Source: CAYLMG01 sp964493425
GTDB lineage: Bacteria > Planctomycetota > Phycisphaerae > Sedimentisphaerales > Anaerobacaceae
Assembly (NCBI GenBank): GCA_964493425.1
Contig: CAZBMW010000005.1
Location: 62,001-126,000, forward strand
Length of the DNA stretch: 64,000 bases
Direction: 5' to 3'
Shown here: in pieces, positions 37,107-44,965 of the stretch
Numbering within the stretch: the stretch's first letter is position 1
Layout: every line of letters starts with the position of its first letter
Made by a program: the position numbers and the translations under genes
The notes under the pieces: model-generated
The model's input: the letters and a program-made list of their open reading frames with translations, nothing else
Told to the model about the DNA's origin: nothing
Databases searched by the model: none

Positions 37107-38078
37107 TCATTGCTTGCTCCAGATACGCGTGTTCAAATTCAAATCATCCACAATCCCTATCGCAAGCTGAAGGTCCTCAAAGTATTGCCTGACAGAGGCG
37201 AAATCAAGAAGTGTGCTAAATAATCGCGGCTCAAAAAGCGGCCTATTTATCCAAATCGCCACAAACACCATCGAGCCGACAAAAGACAAATATATTTTCC
37301 GTCCGGTCTTTTCCTTGAAGTCCACAATTCTCTTCATCAGGCTCGGTGACAAGATGTACCTTGCCTCAATCTGGTCGGCGCCATAAACGACAAAGTGCTT
37401 TTCGAATTCGACGTCCTCAAGCTTGATAAGCTGGCTTCTGAAAACATTCATCGACTGCAATTTTTCGCCCAGCCAGCCGAAAAGCTTTTCCGCTGTATCC
37501 GGCAGCACAATCGTTGTTCCGCAAAAGTCCTTATTGAAATCCGCCATAAAAAACAGGCCCTTAAAAATAGTCGTACGATGCCTGTCCTTGCCGCTGCCGC
37601 TCTCGTATTCTGCATCCAGCTCTGAAAAGCGAAGCTTCGTCGAGCCTATTTGTCCGCTCACCAGGTCGTCACCCTTATAGCGATTCGGCCTGGTGATAAA
37701 AATCTTACTCAGCATAAAGACGTCCTTTTTGATATAATCTTTCGGATTATAATCAAGGCCGTCAGCGATAAACCTCACTAAAGGCTGGATCACGAATTGC
37801 TTGAACTCAACCACATAACCTGCTGAAAGGATTTTTGCCGCCAGGCCGATTATCGCCGCCCAGATTATGACCGCCCAGATTATGACCGGCATAAAAAAAG
37901 CAAACTGGGTCCTAATTCTGCTAGCTACAATAATCCCGATAACCAGTGCAATAATCCCAGCCACCGCCCCCGTAATAATAATTTTATTTAGCACGCCTTT
38001 CCGCCTTTTCTCCATAGGCTCTAAATACTTAATCAGCTCATTGCGAAAAAACTCGTGCAACTCCTCAATCGTCTTCAT
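37107..38078 (-). CDS. DUF3137-type membrane protein
   Basis: 323 residues. A short N-terminal helix (IEELHEFFRNEL) is followed by two membrane helices (about 28-50 and 62-85), a soluble beta-rich domain (SKIFITRPNRYKGDDLVSGQ through ILSPSLMKRIVDFKEK), and a hydrophobic segment near residue 270 (KIYLSFVGSMVFVAIW). The order and the phrase LFFMADFNKDFCGTTIVLPD match my recollection of the DUF3137 family, whose function is unknown. It has its own transcription unit, and a long perfect hairpin (38148-38186) stands 70 bp upstream of its start. Confidence 0.75.
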   Translation of the reverse strand: MKTIEELHEFFRNELIKYLEPMEKRRKGVLNKIIITGAVAGIIALVIGIIVASRIRTQFAFFMPVIIWAVIIWAAIIGLAAKILSAGYVVEFKQFVIQPLVRFIADGLDYNPKDYIKKDVFMLSKIFITRPNRYKGDDLVSGQIGSTKLRFSELDAEYESGSGKDRHRTTIFKGLFFMADFNKDFCGTTIVLPDTAEKLFGWLGEKLQSMNVFRSQLIKLEDVEFEKHFVVYGADQIEARYILSPSLMKRIVDFKEKTGRKIYLSFVGSMVFVAIWINRPLFEPRLFSTLLDFASVRQYFEDLQLAIGIVDDLNLNTRIWSKQ

Positions 38079-38147
38079 TTAGACTCCTTTCGTTCATCTG
38101 CCAGCAGTTTATAGCTATTATCGTTGAAACAGAAGCCAATTTCGAGA

Positions 38148-38186
38148 AAAACGAACCCAATTTTGGGCTGAAATTGGGTTCGTTTT
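38148..38186. repeat. Perfect 16-bp inverted repeat (hairpin) with tandem GGGTTCGTTT units
   Basis: AAAACGAACCCAATTT (38148-38163), a 7-base loop, then AAATTGGGTTCGTTTT (38171-38186), with no mismatch. The right arm continues into further gggttcgttt-like units at 38187 and 38197, and another copy lies at about 38287. Translated on the minus strand this gives the NEPN-rich peptide of a 116-codon frame, which I take to be non-coding repeat. The gap 38079-38910 holds only such repeats and an A/G-rich stretch. Confidence 0.85.
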
Positions 38187-38613
38187 GGGTTCGTTTGGCT
38201 TCGTTTTTGGGAGTGCTTTTAAGCACATAATTTTTGTATATCCTTGTTAAATAAATAGTTGTGTCATCTCGGACACTTGGTGAATTGGGTTCGTTTTGCA
38301 TAATTTTGTTTTTTTTGCGCGCGGGTTTTTGAGAGTTAATTAGTGAATTAGAGAATTGGTGAATTGGAGAATCAGTTGATTGGTTGTAGAACATTGGCAA
38401 ATCCTTAAAAAACAAGAATTTACGAATTTAATTTTGACGTGGCCTGCTGGCCGATGCTTGCGGACCTCCGCGTTACGTGTGTTATGCTAACACACAGAAG
38501 TATTGTACCAGTTAAGGCCATTTTATCAATAAAAATCTAATATTTTTTTAACAACTAAAACACTAAAAAAATTAGTCACAAGTCACACGTCACAAGTCAA
38601 AAGAAAAAATGCG

Positions 38614-38692
38614 GTTTCTGCCGGAGGCCGCAGAGAGAATCGTAAAGAGGCACGCGGAGTGGGTAAAGTAAATGCGAACCGCAGGCAAAAAC
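38614..38692. repeat. REP-like palindromic repeat, copy 1
   Basis: 79 bp whose ends are imperfectly inverted (GTTTCTGCCGGAGGCCGC at the left, GCGAACCGCAGGCAAAAAC at the right). About 70-75% is shared, in the same orientation, with 39302-39381. Both copies are flanked by A/G-rich gaagttagaa/agtgagaag-type sequence. The two copies bracket the 80-residue membrane protein gene. No transposase gene is present. Confidence 0.75.
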
Positions 38693-38910
38693 AACATAGA
38701 AATAGCCACGAAAGGTAGAGAATTGAGAATGTAGAATTCAGAATTTAGTAAGAAAAATGTTGGCGGACAGAGAAGTAAGAAGTTAGAACTGGGAAGAAGA
38801 TTACCGCGAATTTTCACGAAAAGGGAAAAAATATTGTAACAAAAGGGGCGCTGAGGAAACTTATAATATAGAATGCGAGTAATATTCATTCTAAAGAAAG
38901 GAGAATTATT

Positions 38911-39153
38911 ATGGATATCACTACCGTCAAAACGTTCTTCATGTGGTGCACGATTATAAATGTGGGATTGCTGATTTTATCTTCCCTGGCCTGTATCCTG
39001 CTCTATAATTTTTCCTATCGAATGAACAACAGATTTTTTTCTATCTCAAGAGAAGCATTCAGCTCAGTATTATGTTCCTTCATCGCGTTATTCAAGGTTC
39101 TTATCATAGTCTTCAACCTCGCCCCTTACATAGCACTGGTGATTATAGGATAA
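38911..39153 (+). CDS. Small membrane protein, DUF6868-like
   Basis: 80 residues with two hydrophobic segments (about 10-35 and 55-79). The pattern MDITTVKTFFMWCTIINVGL, RMNNRFFSISREAFSSV and LIIVFNLAPYIALVIIG matches what I recall of the DUF6868 family of short bacterial membrane proteins of unknown role. It has a strong Shine-Dalgarno site (aaaggag, 7 bp before the ATG), so it is a real gene. It stands alone between two REP-like repeats. Confidence 0.85.
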   Translation: MDITTVKTFFMWCTIINVGLLILSSLACILLYNFSYRMNNRFFSISREAFSSVLCSFIALFKVLIIVFNLAPYIALVIIG

Positions 39154-39301
39154 GACTAGAGATTTTTACCATAGATAGCATAGGGAAGTTAGAAGTGAGA
39201 AGTCAGAATCCCGAATTCAGAAAACGGAAGACAGAGGGCGGAGAACTGAGAAGTTAAAAGGAAAAAAGTAAAAAGTGTAGAGTCGCTTTGCGACAATGTG
39301 T

Positions 39302-39381
39302 GTTTCTGGCGGAGGCCGCGATGAGCATCCTAAAGTGGCACGTAAAGTGCATAAAAAAAGTTGCGAACCGCAGGCAGAAAC
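39302..39381. repeat. REP-like palindromic repeat, copy 2
   Basis: 80 bp, direct copy of 38614-38692 with substitutions (GTTTCTGGCGGAGGCCGCG ... GCGAACCGCAGGCAGAAAC). Its terminal 8-9 bases are inverted repeats (GTTTCTG/CAGAAAC). A small hairpin GTCGC-TTT-GCGAC (39282-39294) stands just before it. The rest of 39154-39574 is A/G-rich degenerate repeat with no gene. Confidence 0.75.
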
Positions 39382-39574
39382 CGCGATTTAGAACGTAGAA
39401 CTGGGAACTTAGAAGTGAGGAATAAGTTGCTGGATGCTCGAGGCTCGCGAGAATTAGTGGATTGACGGGTCGTAAACACAATCACACAGGTAATACTGGC
39501 CTATCTTTTCATCATACCACATGTAGATTCATTTTATTTACATTATTTCATTTTCAAAGAACAAATGCAAAGAA

Positions 39575-39925
39575 CTAATCCCATCCATATTTTTCAGCCC
39601 CTAAATCATTAACCTTATAAATTGCAGTTTTGAGGGGTCTTTTCAAATCTTTAATCCAATCAACCATTTCATCATAAATTTCAATTCGTAAGTCAATCAG
39701 ATTACCAAAAAGAGAATCCAAATCATCTTCAGTGAATTTTAGGTTTGTCTCAGAGATTTTTTTTATAAGGTTAACTAGGTGTTGTGATCTGAAGTAAATT
39801 TCAGTAAGACAGAATGCAACCTTTTGCCTGTCTACTTTGCTGGCTTTCTTTTTGAGAAGTGCTTCAAATATTTCATCGTTCTTTTTGAGAAGCTTGAAAT
39901 ACCGTTCTGTTCTTTTATCGGTCAT
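39575..39925 (-). CDS. Small helical protein of unknown function
   Basis: 116 residues, with no family I recognise. The sequence is charged and almost wholly helical (LLKKNDEIFEALLKKKASKVD, LVNLIKKISETNLKFTEDDL, IEIYDEMVDWIKDL), with Lys and Glu/Asp spacing suggesting a helical bundle or coiled coil. No signal peptide or membrane segment is present. A good Shine-Dalgarno site (aaaggaat, 7 bp upstream of the ATG) supports a true gene. Codon use is more AT-rich than the neighbours to its right. Confidence 0.65.
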   Translation of the reverse strand: MTDKRTERYFKLLKKNDEIFEALLKKKASKVDRQKVAFCLTEIYFRSQHLVNLIKKISETNLKFTEDDLDSLFGNLIDLRIEIYDEMVDWIKDLKRPLKTAIYKVNDLGAEKYGWD

Positions 39926-40034
39926 AATCTATTCCTTTAATCATCCATCGGCTCATATTTCAGGCTGACATATTTGCTGCCTAATTGAATGTTTAATATT
40001 CAAAATTTTATATTCAATGTTTTTCTTCAGTTCT

Positions 40035-40625
40035 CTATTCTTTTTCTACTTCCATCTCTATTATTTTCACGAAGGGCGTCAGTGTTTGTCCGTCTGCGGG
40101 CTGCTTATGTATCTTTCGCACAACGTCCATTCCTGAAATTACTCTGCCGAAGGCTGCGAAACCCTGGCCGTCCGGGTTTCTTTTGCCGGCGAAATCGAGT
40201 TCCGGCTGGTCACCGATGCATATCGAGAATTCCGAATCGGCTGTCCCCGGCTGCCATCGCGCCATCGAAAGTGTGCCATTAAGATGTTTAATACCAGTCT
40301 CTTTTGTCGTCTCGTGTATTATCATTGGCAGCTTCGCTGGATGGTTATCTTCGTACAGGCCGCCCTGCAGGACCTGTATTTTGACCTTGTCGTTAGGCTG
40401 ATTATCCATTCGTACTGTTCGATAAAATACCGCACCGTCGAATCGGTTTTCTTTTACGTATCGCAGAAAGTTGCCTGCTGTGACGGGCGCCTCATCGGTA
40501 TAAAGCTGCGCTTTTATATCCCCGAATTCGGTCTTCATCACCACTATCGGCCGCCTATTTTGATTCCCACAGCCGACACATAATCCCAAAACTAAAACCA
40601 CAATCAGCTTTACAATTAACTTCAT
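40035..40625 (-). CDS. Cyclophilin-type peptidyl-prolyl isomerase, probable lipoprotein
   Basis: 196 residues. It speeds proline isomerisation in exported proteins. An N-terminal hydrophobic segment ends LVLGLCVGCGNQ, a lipobox-like site, so it is probably membrane-tethered in the periplasm. The cyclophilin core is TEFGDIKAQLYTDEAPVTAG, NFLRYVKENRFDGAVFYRTV, LNGTLSMARWQPGTADSEF (MA-R replaces the usual MANAG-type segment) and FAAFGRVISGMDVVRKI. An active-site Arg (FYRTV) is kept. The insert around LYEDNHPAKLPMI is longer than in PpiA. It is followed by the FAH gene upstream on the same strand, with 226 bp between. Confidence 0.88.
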   Translation of the reverse strand: MKLIVKLIVVLVLGLCVGCGNQNRRPIVVMKTEFGDIKAQLYTDEAPVTAGNFLRYVKENRFDGAVFYRTVRMDNQPNDKVKIQVLQGGLYEDNHPAKLPMIIHETTKETGIKHLNGTLSMARWQPGTADSEFSICIGDQPELDFAGKRNPDGQGFAAFGRVISGMDVVRKIHKQPADGQTLTPFVKIIEMEVEKE

Positions 40626-40781
40626 ATTTTCTCTTTCTTATTATCGTACAAATATAATTATATGACCTTTTCTCAATACGTTTTTGCATCACATCTTTCT
40701 CTCTGTGGCTGATGATTATATTGATTTTTCGACATATCGGCAATCGTTTTATTTTTCCCGTTTGCACGGGAATGACAATAA

Positions 40782-40800
40782 AGTCGCCGTTTCGGCGACT
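40782..40800 (-). terminator. Hairpin, possible intrinsic terminator after the FAH gene
   Basis: AGTCGCCG-TTT-CGGCGACT is a perfect 8-bp stem with a 3-base loop, about 50 bp beyond the FAH stop codon. On the minus strand it is followed by TTTATT. A second small stem (CCCG...CGGG, 40757-40770) with gggaatgaca next to it resembles one end of the dispersed palindromic repeat at 48001-48069, so a repeat origin is also possible. Confidence 0.5.
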
Positions 40801-40851
40801 GCTAAACAAAAGACGAAATGAACTCCTCAAGTTGGTTTGGTGTGGTAGGTA

Positions 40852-41799
40852 TTAAGTGAGAGGTTCGTAAAATTTTCCCGGCGGGGCAGCGAGGGTGTTG
40901 GTAAGTGTGCCAAGCTTTTCGATTGTACAATCGATTCTGTCGCCTTGTTTGAGGAAGTTTCCGGTAGCGACGGCTACGCCCGCGGGAGTTCCGGTTGCGA
41001 TTATGTCGCCGGGCTCGAGCGTCATCAGGTGACTTAAGAATGAAACGATATCCTGGACGGGATAAATCATCTGCGCTGTGTTTGCCTTCTGACAGGTGCG
41101 GCTGTTAACCTTTAATTCCATATCGAGGCTGCGGACGTCGTCAATCTCGTCGGCAGTTAGCAGATACGGGCCTGTGGGCAGGAAGCCGTCGGCCCATTTT
41201 CCGTTGAGCCAGTCGTAAAATTCGTCCCAAGGCCGGGAGAGTCTTTGTTTCTTGAATGTTACAGAGCGGGCAGAGACGTCGTTTGCGATGGTGTAACCTG
41301 CGATTGCGTCGTTAGCTTTTTGGGGGCCTGCGTTTTTGATTTTGCGGCCAATGATGACGGCGAGCTCGATTTCGTAGTCGATGTCGCGGCTGAAAAGGGG
41401 CCAAGGGATTTGGTCGCCTGGTCCGATAATGACGGTTGGCGGCATAAGAAAAGGGCGAGGTACGGTATTATGACGTGCGGAATCGGACAGGCCGAGCTTG
41501 AAGCCGCGTTTGACGGAGGCCTCTTTTATGTGCTCGCTGTAGTTTCCGGCGAGAGCGATTACCTTCCGTGGATTTTGGATTGGAGCGAGAAGTCTGACAG
41601 AGTCGATAGATAAAAGATGAGTTGTGGTTTTTGTTAGCTTTTCGAGTTTTTCGAGGCAGGAGCTGCCCTGCTGGAGTATTTGTATCAGGCTCGACGGCGG
41701 ATTGGGAAGGGTTTTTGCCGATGGAATGTCAATTATGCCGTCATTTGTGAGGACGCCGCAGCTTATCGAGCCGTCTTTGGAATATGTTATCAGCTTCAT
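40852..41799 (-). CDS. Fumarylacetoacetate hydrolase (FAH) family protein
   Basis: 315 residues from the ATG at 41799, which has aaagg 7 bp upstream. The frame stays open for a further 262 codons, but that extension lies antisense to a real gene and is rejected. FAH-fold enzymes hydrolyse or decarboxylate 2-oxo acids or break C-C bonds, using a divalent metal. The metal ligands appear in DYEIELAVIIGRK (E-x-E) and GYTIANDVSARSV (Asp). LSRPWDEFYDWLNGKWADGF and DIIATGTPAGVAVATG are the other hallmarks. An N-terminal domain of about 80 residues (MKLITYSKDG) fits the YcgM-like long form. The exact substrate is unknown. Confidence 0.9.
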   Translation of the reverse strand: MKLITYSKDGSISCGVLTNDGIIDIPSAKTLPNPPSSLIQILQQGSSCLEKLEKLTKTTTHLLSIDSVRLLAPIQNPRKVIALAGNYSEHIKEASVKRGFKLGLSDSARHNTVPRPFLMPPTVIIGPGDQIPWPLFSRDIDYEIELAVIIGRKIKNAGPQKANDAIAGYTIANDVSARSVTFKKQRLSRPWDEFYDWLNGKWADGFLPTGPYLLTADEIDDVRSLDMELKVNSRTCQKANTAQMIYPVQDIVSFLSHLMTLEPGDIIATGTPAGVAVATGNFLKQGDRIDCTIEKLGTLTNTLAAPPGKFYEPLT

Positions 41800-41917
41800 T
41801 TGCGAGCCTTTCTTCGCTGAAATTTGCATTTTTAATATTAGCAAAAATAACTTGAACTTCCAGCAGAAAAAACATCTAATAGGAAATATGAAGGACAAAG
41901 CAATAGGGAGTATAAAA

Positions 41918-42730
41918 ATGAAATTGAAAGAGCTGTGGTCAAAAACGAATAAATGGATTCGCTCTCGCGCACAGTCGGCAGTTAAGACAAGAGAGTCTGA
42001 AATAGACAATGAAGGTCTTATCAGAGAAGACGCTAAGGGCGGAACGGAGGCGGCAGGTGAGCAGTTTAAGAAAAAAGTGCGAGCGGAGCATCCGGAAGAA
42101 AAGGTGTCTCGCGAGGGAACAGGTGAGGTTGTGGTTGCGTCTTCGGCGGATTCGGGAAAGGGCGAATCTATCGAGAAGCTGCAAAGAGGTTTTAACCGGC
42201 TGATAGACAGGCTTGCGAACATTAATGACAATTTGAACCTGCAGGTGAGCCAGCATAAGGAACTGATTGAGCGGCTAGACAAGATGCCGGAACTGGCAAA
42301 AAGCTTTCCGACGATAGTTGAGAACCAGGAGAAGATACGGACCCAGCTTGCAGAGCAGATAAGTGCGATGGCGGCGAGCAACGAGCAGTTTATCGAATCG
42401 GTTGAGAAGATACCGGAGGAGACGGCGAGGCAGACCGGCATACTGGATGAAATCAGGGAGCGGCTTGAGAGTGCTGCCGAGATTGATTCGAGGATGTCCG
42501 AAAGCTTCAGGCAATTCAATGACATACTCGGGAACCTCGACCGCAATACGATTAGCCATACCGACAGTATTATGCAGATGTCCAAGACGTTCGCAACGAG
42601 CGACAGGTATTTGAAGTATATTATAAGCCGGCAGAATAAAAGATTTATGTGGCTGTTTGTGATTTCTTTGAGTATTTGTGTGCTGGTAATACTGGCTTTG
42701 GCGGGCGTTATTATTTATATAGGCCGATAG
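41918..42730 (+). CDS. Coiled-coil protein with C-terminal membrane anchor
   Basis: 270 residues from the ATG at 41918 (gggag 7 bp upstream; an ATG at 41888 is an alternative). There is a basic N-terminus (KLKELWSKTNKWIRSRAQ), a low-complexity charged part, then long amphipathic helices (about 85-235) rich in Glu, Gln and Ile, with NRLIDRLANINDNLNLQV and NDILGNLDRNTISH. A single C-terminal membrane helix (FVISLSICVLVILALAGVII) ends the protein. The layout suggests a tail-anchored cytoplasmic coiled coil. I recognise no family. It is divergent from the FAH gene, with a 118-bp shared upstream region. Confidence 0.7.
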   Translation: MKLKELWSKTNKWIRSRAQSAVKTRESEIDNEGLIREDAKGGTEAAGEQFKKKVRAEHPEEKVSREGTGEVVVASSADSGKGESIEKLQRGFNRLIDRLANINDNLNLQVSQHKELIERLDKMPELAKSFPTIVENQEKIRTQLAEQISAMAASNEQFIESVEKIPEETARQTGILDEIRERLESAAEIDSRMSESFRQFNDILGNLDRNTISHTDSIMQMSKTFATSDRYLKYIISRQNKRFMWLFVISLSICVLVILALAGVIIYIGR

Positions 42731-42753
42731 TAAAAGAAATTTCATTTTTTTAC

Positions 42754-42781
42754 TTGACAATTTCGGTCGTTTTCCATAAAA
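42754..42781 (+). promoter_or_regulatory. Likely sigma-70 promoter for the riboswitch operon
   Basis: TTGACA (42754-42759) is a consensus -35 box. A -10-like ATAAAA (42776-42781, 16-bp spacer) or CATAAA (one base nearer) follows. Transcription would begin near 42790, 40 nt before the cobalamin aptamer, which fits a riboswitch leader. The -10 box is weak. Confidence 0.5.
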
Positions 42782-42829
42782 GGAAAAAGTGTCATTTTTT
42801 TATTGCTCTTTGAGAAGAAAATAGCCTGA

Positions 42830-43066
42830 CTTTAGGTTCCGATTTTTTTGGATACTAAAAAGGGAACCCGGTGCAAATCCGGGGCAGTCGCGCTGCTGTG
42901 AGCAGCCGTTCCGAGTTTTTCTCGGAAAACCGAAAGGCATTGTACCACTGTTTCGCACTAATTTTTAACACTACGAGCGGTATTTTAATTGCTGCTAAAT
43001 ATTAAAAATTCGTGGGAGATGGGAAGGGGCTTTTCGGCAGGTTGCGAGCCAGAAAACCTGCCTGTG
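42830..43066 (+). promoter_or_regulatory. Cobalamin (B12) riboswitch aptamer
   Basis: The conserved cobalamin-riboswitch core is present in order. It has aaaaagGGAAcccGGTGcAAatCCG (P3/P4 region, 42867-42890), the box around CGCGCTGCTGTGAgcag (42889-42905), ccACTG (42945-42950), GGGAAGG (43021-43027), and the diagnostic GAGCCAGaaaACCTGCC (43046-43062), which pairs with GGCAGGTTG just before it. These match the class I/II B12-element consensus I know. Adenosylcobalamin-type binding should repress the genes downstream. The bases after the aptamer (43067-43166) form the expression platform region, ending in a terminator. Confidence 0.93.
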
Positions 43067-43166
43067 GTCAGTTCAAGATATACTTTTGTTCCCGCGATAA
43101 GGAGCATAAATATCAATTTCAGCGAGCAATTGCATCCGCTGAGATAATAGACGAGTGAATTATAAG

Positions 43167-43200
43167 CCGTCGTTCCTTTCGCAGGAACGGCGGTTTTTTT
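43167..43200 (+). terminator. Intrinsic terminator of the riboswitch expression platform
   Basis: Stem CCGTCGTTCC/GGAACGGCGG (one G-U wobble pair) with a 7-base loop TTTCGCA, followed by seven T (43194-43200). It lies about 100 nt after the aptamer and 86 bp before the first start codon. It would stop transcription when ligand is bound. The competing anti-terminator was not resolved; CAGCG...CGCTG (about 43121-43142) forms another stem between them. Confidence 0.85.
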
Positions 43201-43286
43201 ATTGCGCGTGTTTTTCAGACGGATTGAAAAAGTTTTTAACAGGTTAAATGGTAAATTTCAGAATTAATTTTTGAAAGGAGAGAAAG

Positions 43287-43862
43287 ATGGTGGTGAAAAA
43301 AATTTCAGTCCTGCTATTGGTATTATTTTTTGCGGCTTCCGCGAATGGAGGACTGACTTACGAGGGGGATATCGAATATACAGCAGGGACGGGTGAGAAC
43401 GAGGCTACGATAGTAATCGATTTCGATTTTGAACAGTATTTCGTATTTGAATACCAATGGGACGGCGATGCGAGCGGCTGGGATGCACTGGAAGCAATCG
43501 GGGCAGCAGGGGCTCTCGATGTATATGCGACGGATTATGGTGAGTGGGGTATGTTTGTCTATGATTTTGATTATCCAGACGGCGTTGAATATGACTACGG
43601 CGAAGAGGCTAATACCGGCTGGGCATACTATGTCGGTGATAATGAGAGCTGGTCTGCAAGCAGCGCGGGCGTTTCGTTTCGCTCTTTGAGTGACGGCGAC
43701 TGGGACAGCTGGGTCTGGACCAATTATTCGGCTGACTGGATGACAGCGTACAGGGAGCCCGGCGGTGTGCCTGTTCCTGAGCCCGCTACTTTGTGCCTTT
43801 TGGGAGCAGGTATTTTGCTGTTCAGGCGGTCTAAAATTCGGGCTAGCTCGTGCTTAAGATGA
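43287..43862 (+). CDS. PEP-CTERM surface protein with transcobalamin-like features, B12-riboswitch controlled
   Basis: 191 residues, with Shine-Dalgarno aaaggaga before the ATG. A signal peptide (VVKKISVLLLVLFFAASANG) leads into an Asp/Tyr-rich beta domain. Its C-terminal VPVPEPATLCLLGAGILLFRR is a classic PEP-CTERM sorting signal (VPEP, helix, basic end), so it is processed by an exosortase. The segment NTGWAYYVGDNESW...SLSDGDWDSWVW and the earlier GWDALEAIGAAG resemble the DUF4430 (transcobalamin-like C-terminal, PF14478) fold, in which a GW-YYVNG stretch and a DGD-V-W stretch are typical. With the B12 riboswitch upstream, a role in binding corrinoids is plausible; the fold call is by eye. 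Confidence 0.75.
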   Translation: MVVKKISVLLLVLFFAASANGGLTYEGDIEYTAGTGENEATIVIDFDFEQYFVFEYQWDGDASGWDALEAIGAAGALDVYATDYGEWGMFVYDFDYPDGVEYDYGEEANTGWAYYVGDNESWSASSAGVSFRSLSDGDWDSWVWTNYSADWMTAYREPGGVPVPEPATLCLLGAGILLFRRSKIRASSCLR

Positions 43863-44935
43863 GATTAGAAAATAAAATTGTGTTAATTGTTTTTTTGGTT
43901 TGCCTTTCGCCTGCGGCGGCGGGCGGCTATGAATTTGATGCGAACGATTTTGCTGCTGAGGTTGTGAGCTACGAGCCGGGCGAGGGTGCTGGGGCTTATA
44001 CATTCAGTGAAGTTGCTTTGGGCAGGCCGTCAGTAGATACGTATTATGGCGATGCTTATCGGCCGGTAGTGCCGGTATATCCGGCGTATATAGAAAATGA
44101 TTTTCCCAGTGTTGTTACCGTAGGGGCAGGGGGACATTTGATATTAAAGTTCAACCACAGGGTCGGCGACGATGAGAACAATCCCTACGGCGTTGATTTT
44201 ATTGTATTCGGTAACGCTATGATTGCCGCCGGCGGCTACTGGTCATACGGTGACCCTTGTGAAACGACGATTGCATCAGGACAGGTCAATAATGAATACG
44301 GGCTTGTCTCGGTCAGTCAGGACGGAGAGCTTTGGTACAGTTTTGAAGAAGGGCCTTTTGCAGATTCTTTTGCGCCGACCCTGGGAAGAGTGTTTAATCC
44401 GAATGAGCCCTGTGATGTGTATCCCGGCTGGGAAAATTTGTGGTGGGGCGAGGTTACTGCGCCGACGCTGCCGATAGACCCGAATATGGAGAATATAAAT
44501 TTTATGGGTAAAACTGTCGCGGAGCTTTGTTACGCGTACGGCAAATCAACGGGCGGTACAGGTTTTGATTTGAAGGTTCTGCCAGTTGAGTATTATTCAG
44601 CACTAACGGAGGACCCGGTGACAGGGGAGAAATGGATTCAATATATTATGATAGAATATACCGGTCTTGACCCTAACCATCCCTTTCCGGAGGTGGATGC
44701 GGTCTCGGATGTGAGCTGCTGCGGTGATTATAAGCGGCCATACCCATCGGGTGACATAAGCAAGGATTGCAGAGTTGATTGTGAAGATTTGGAAATTTTT
44801 ACCGGATACTGGCTTTTGGAGGTCGATGGCCTGGGTGATGAGGCGAAGGCGGCGGATATGTATGAGGACGGCGTGATAGATTTTCTCGACTTTGCGATTT
44901 TTGGGAACCGGTGGCTGGTCGAAAGCGGTAAGTAG
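43859..44935 (+). CDS. Exported dockerin-type surface protein in the B12-riboswitch operon
   Basis: 358 residues. The ATG at 43859 overlaps the upstream stop codon as ATGA, so translation is probably coupled. A GTG at 43850 is less likely. After a signal peptide (NKIVLIVFLVCLSPAAAGG) comes a domain with VVSYEPGEGAGAYTFSEVAL, GGHLILKFNHRV and GVDFIVFGNAMIAAGG. These phrases recall Bacteroidetes surface proteins under B12 control (YDFIVFGN-type). Two dockerin-like EF-hand repeats close it: DISKDCRVDCEDLEIFTGYW and DMYEDGVIDFLDFAIFGNRW. It could bind corrinoid or a carrier at the cell surface, which is inference. Confidence 0.72.
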   Translation: MRLENKIVLIVFLVCLSPAAAGGYEFDANDFAAEVVSYEPGEGAGAYTFSEVALGRPSVDTYYGDAYRPVVPVYPAYIENDFPSVVTVGAGGHLILKFNHRVGDDENNPYGVDFIVFGNAMIAAGGYWSYGDPCETTIASGQVNNEYGLVSVSQDGELWYSFEEGPFADSFAPTLGRVFNPNEPCDVYPGWENLWWGEVTAPTLPIDPNMENINFMGKTVAELCYAYGKSTGGTGFDLKVLPVEYYSALTEDPVTGEKWIQYIMIEYTGLDPNHPFPEVDAVSDVSCCGDYKRPYPSGDISKDCRVDCEDLEIFTGYWLLEVDGLGDEAKAADMYEDGVIDFLDFAIFGNRWLVESGK

Positions 44936-44965
44936 AATTTGAAAAAAAATTTTTGGGCGGTTGAG

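Noticed and set aside
38065..38415. 116-codon frame on the minus strand (NEPN-rich peptide)
   Set aside because: Made almost wholly of the palindromic aacgaaccca repeat and of A/T-rich gap sequence, overlapping the DUF3137 start; looks like translated repeat DNA.
38590..38889. 99-codon minus-strand frame across the REP-like repeat
   Set aside because: Peptide contains NSEFYILNS-like phrases that come from the degenerate A/G-rich repeat; no ribosome site.
41800..42585. 262-codon N-terminal extension of the FAH reading frame on the minus strand
   Set aside because: Rich in Ser and Leu without a family, antisense to the well-formed coiled-coil gene at 41918-42730; a good start with ribosome site exists at 41799.
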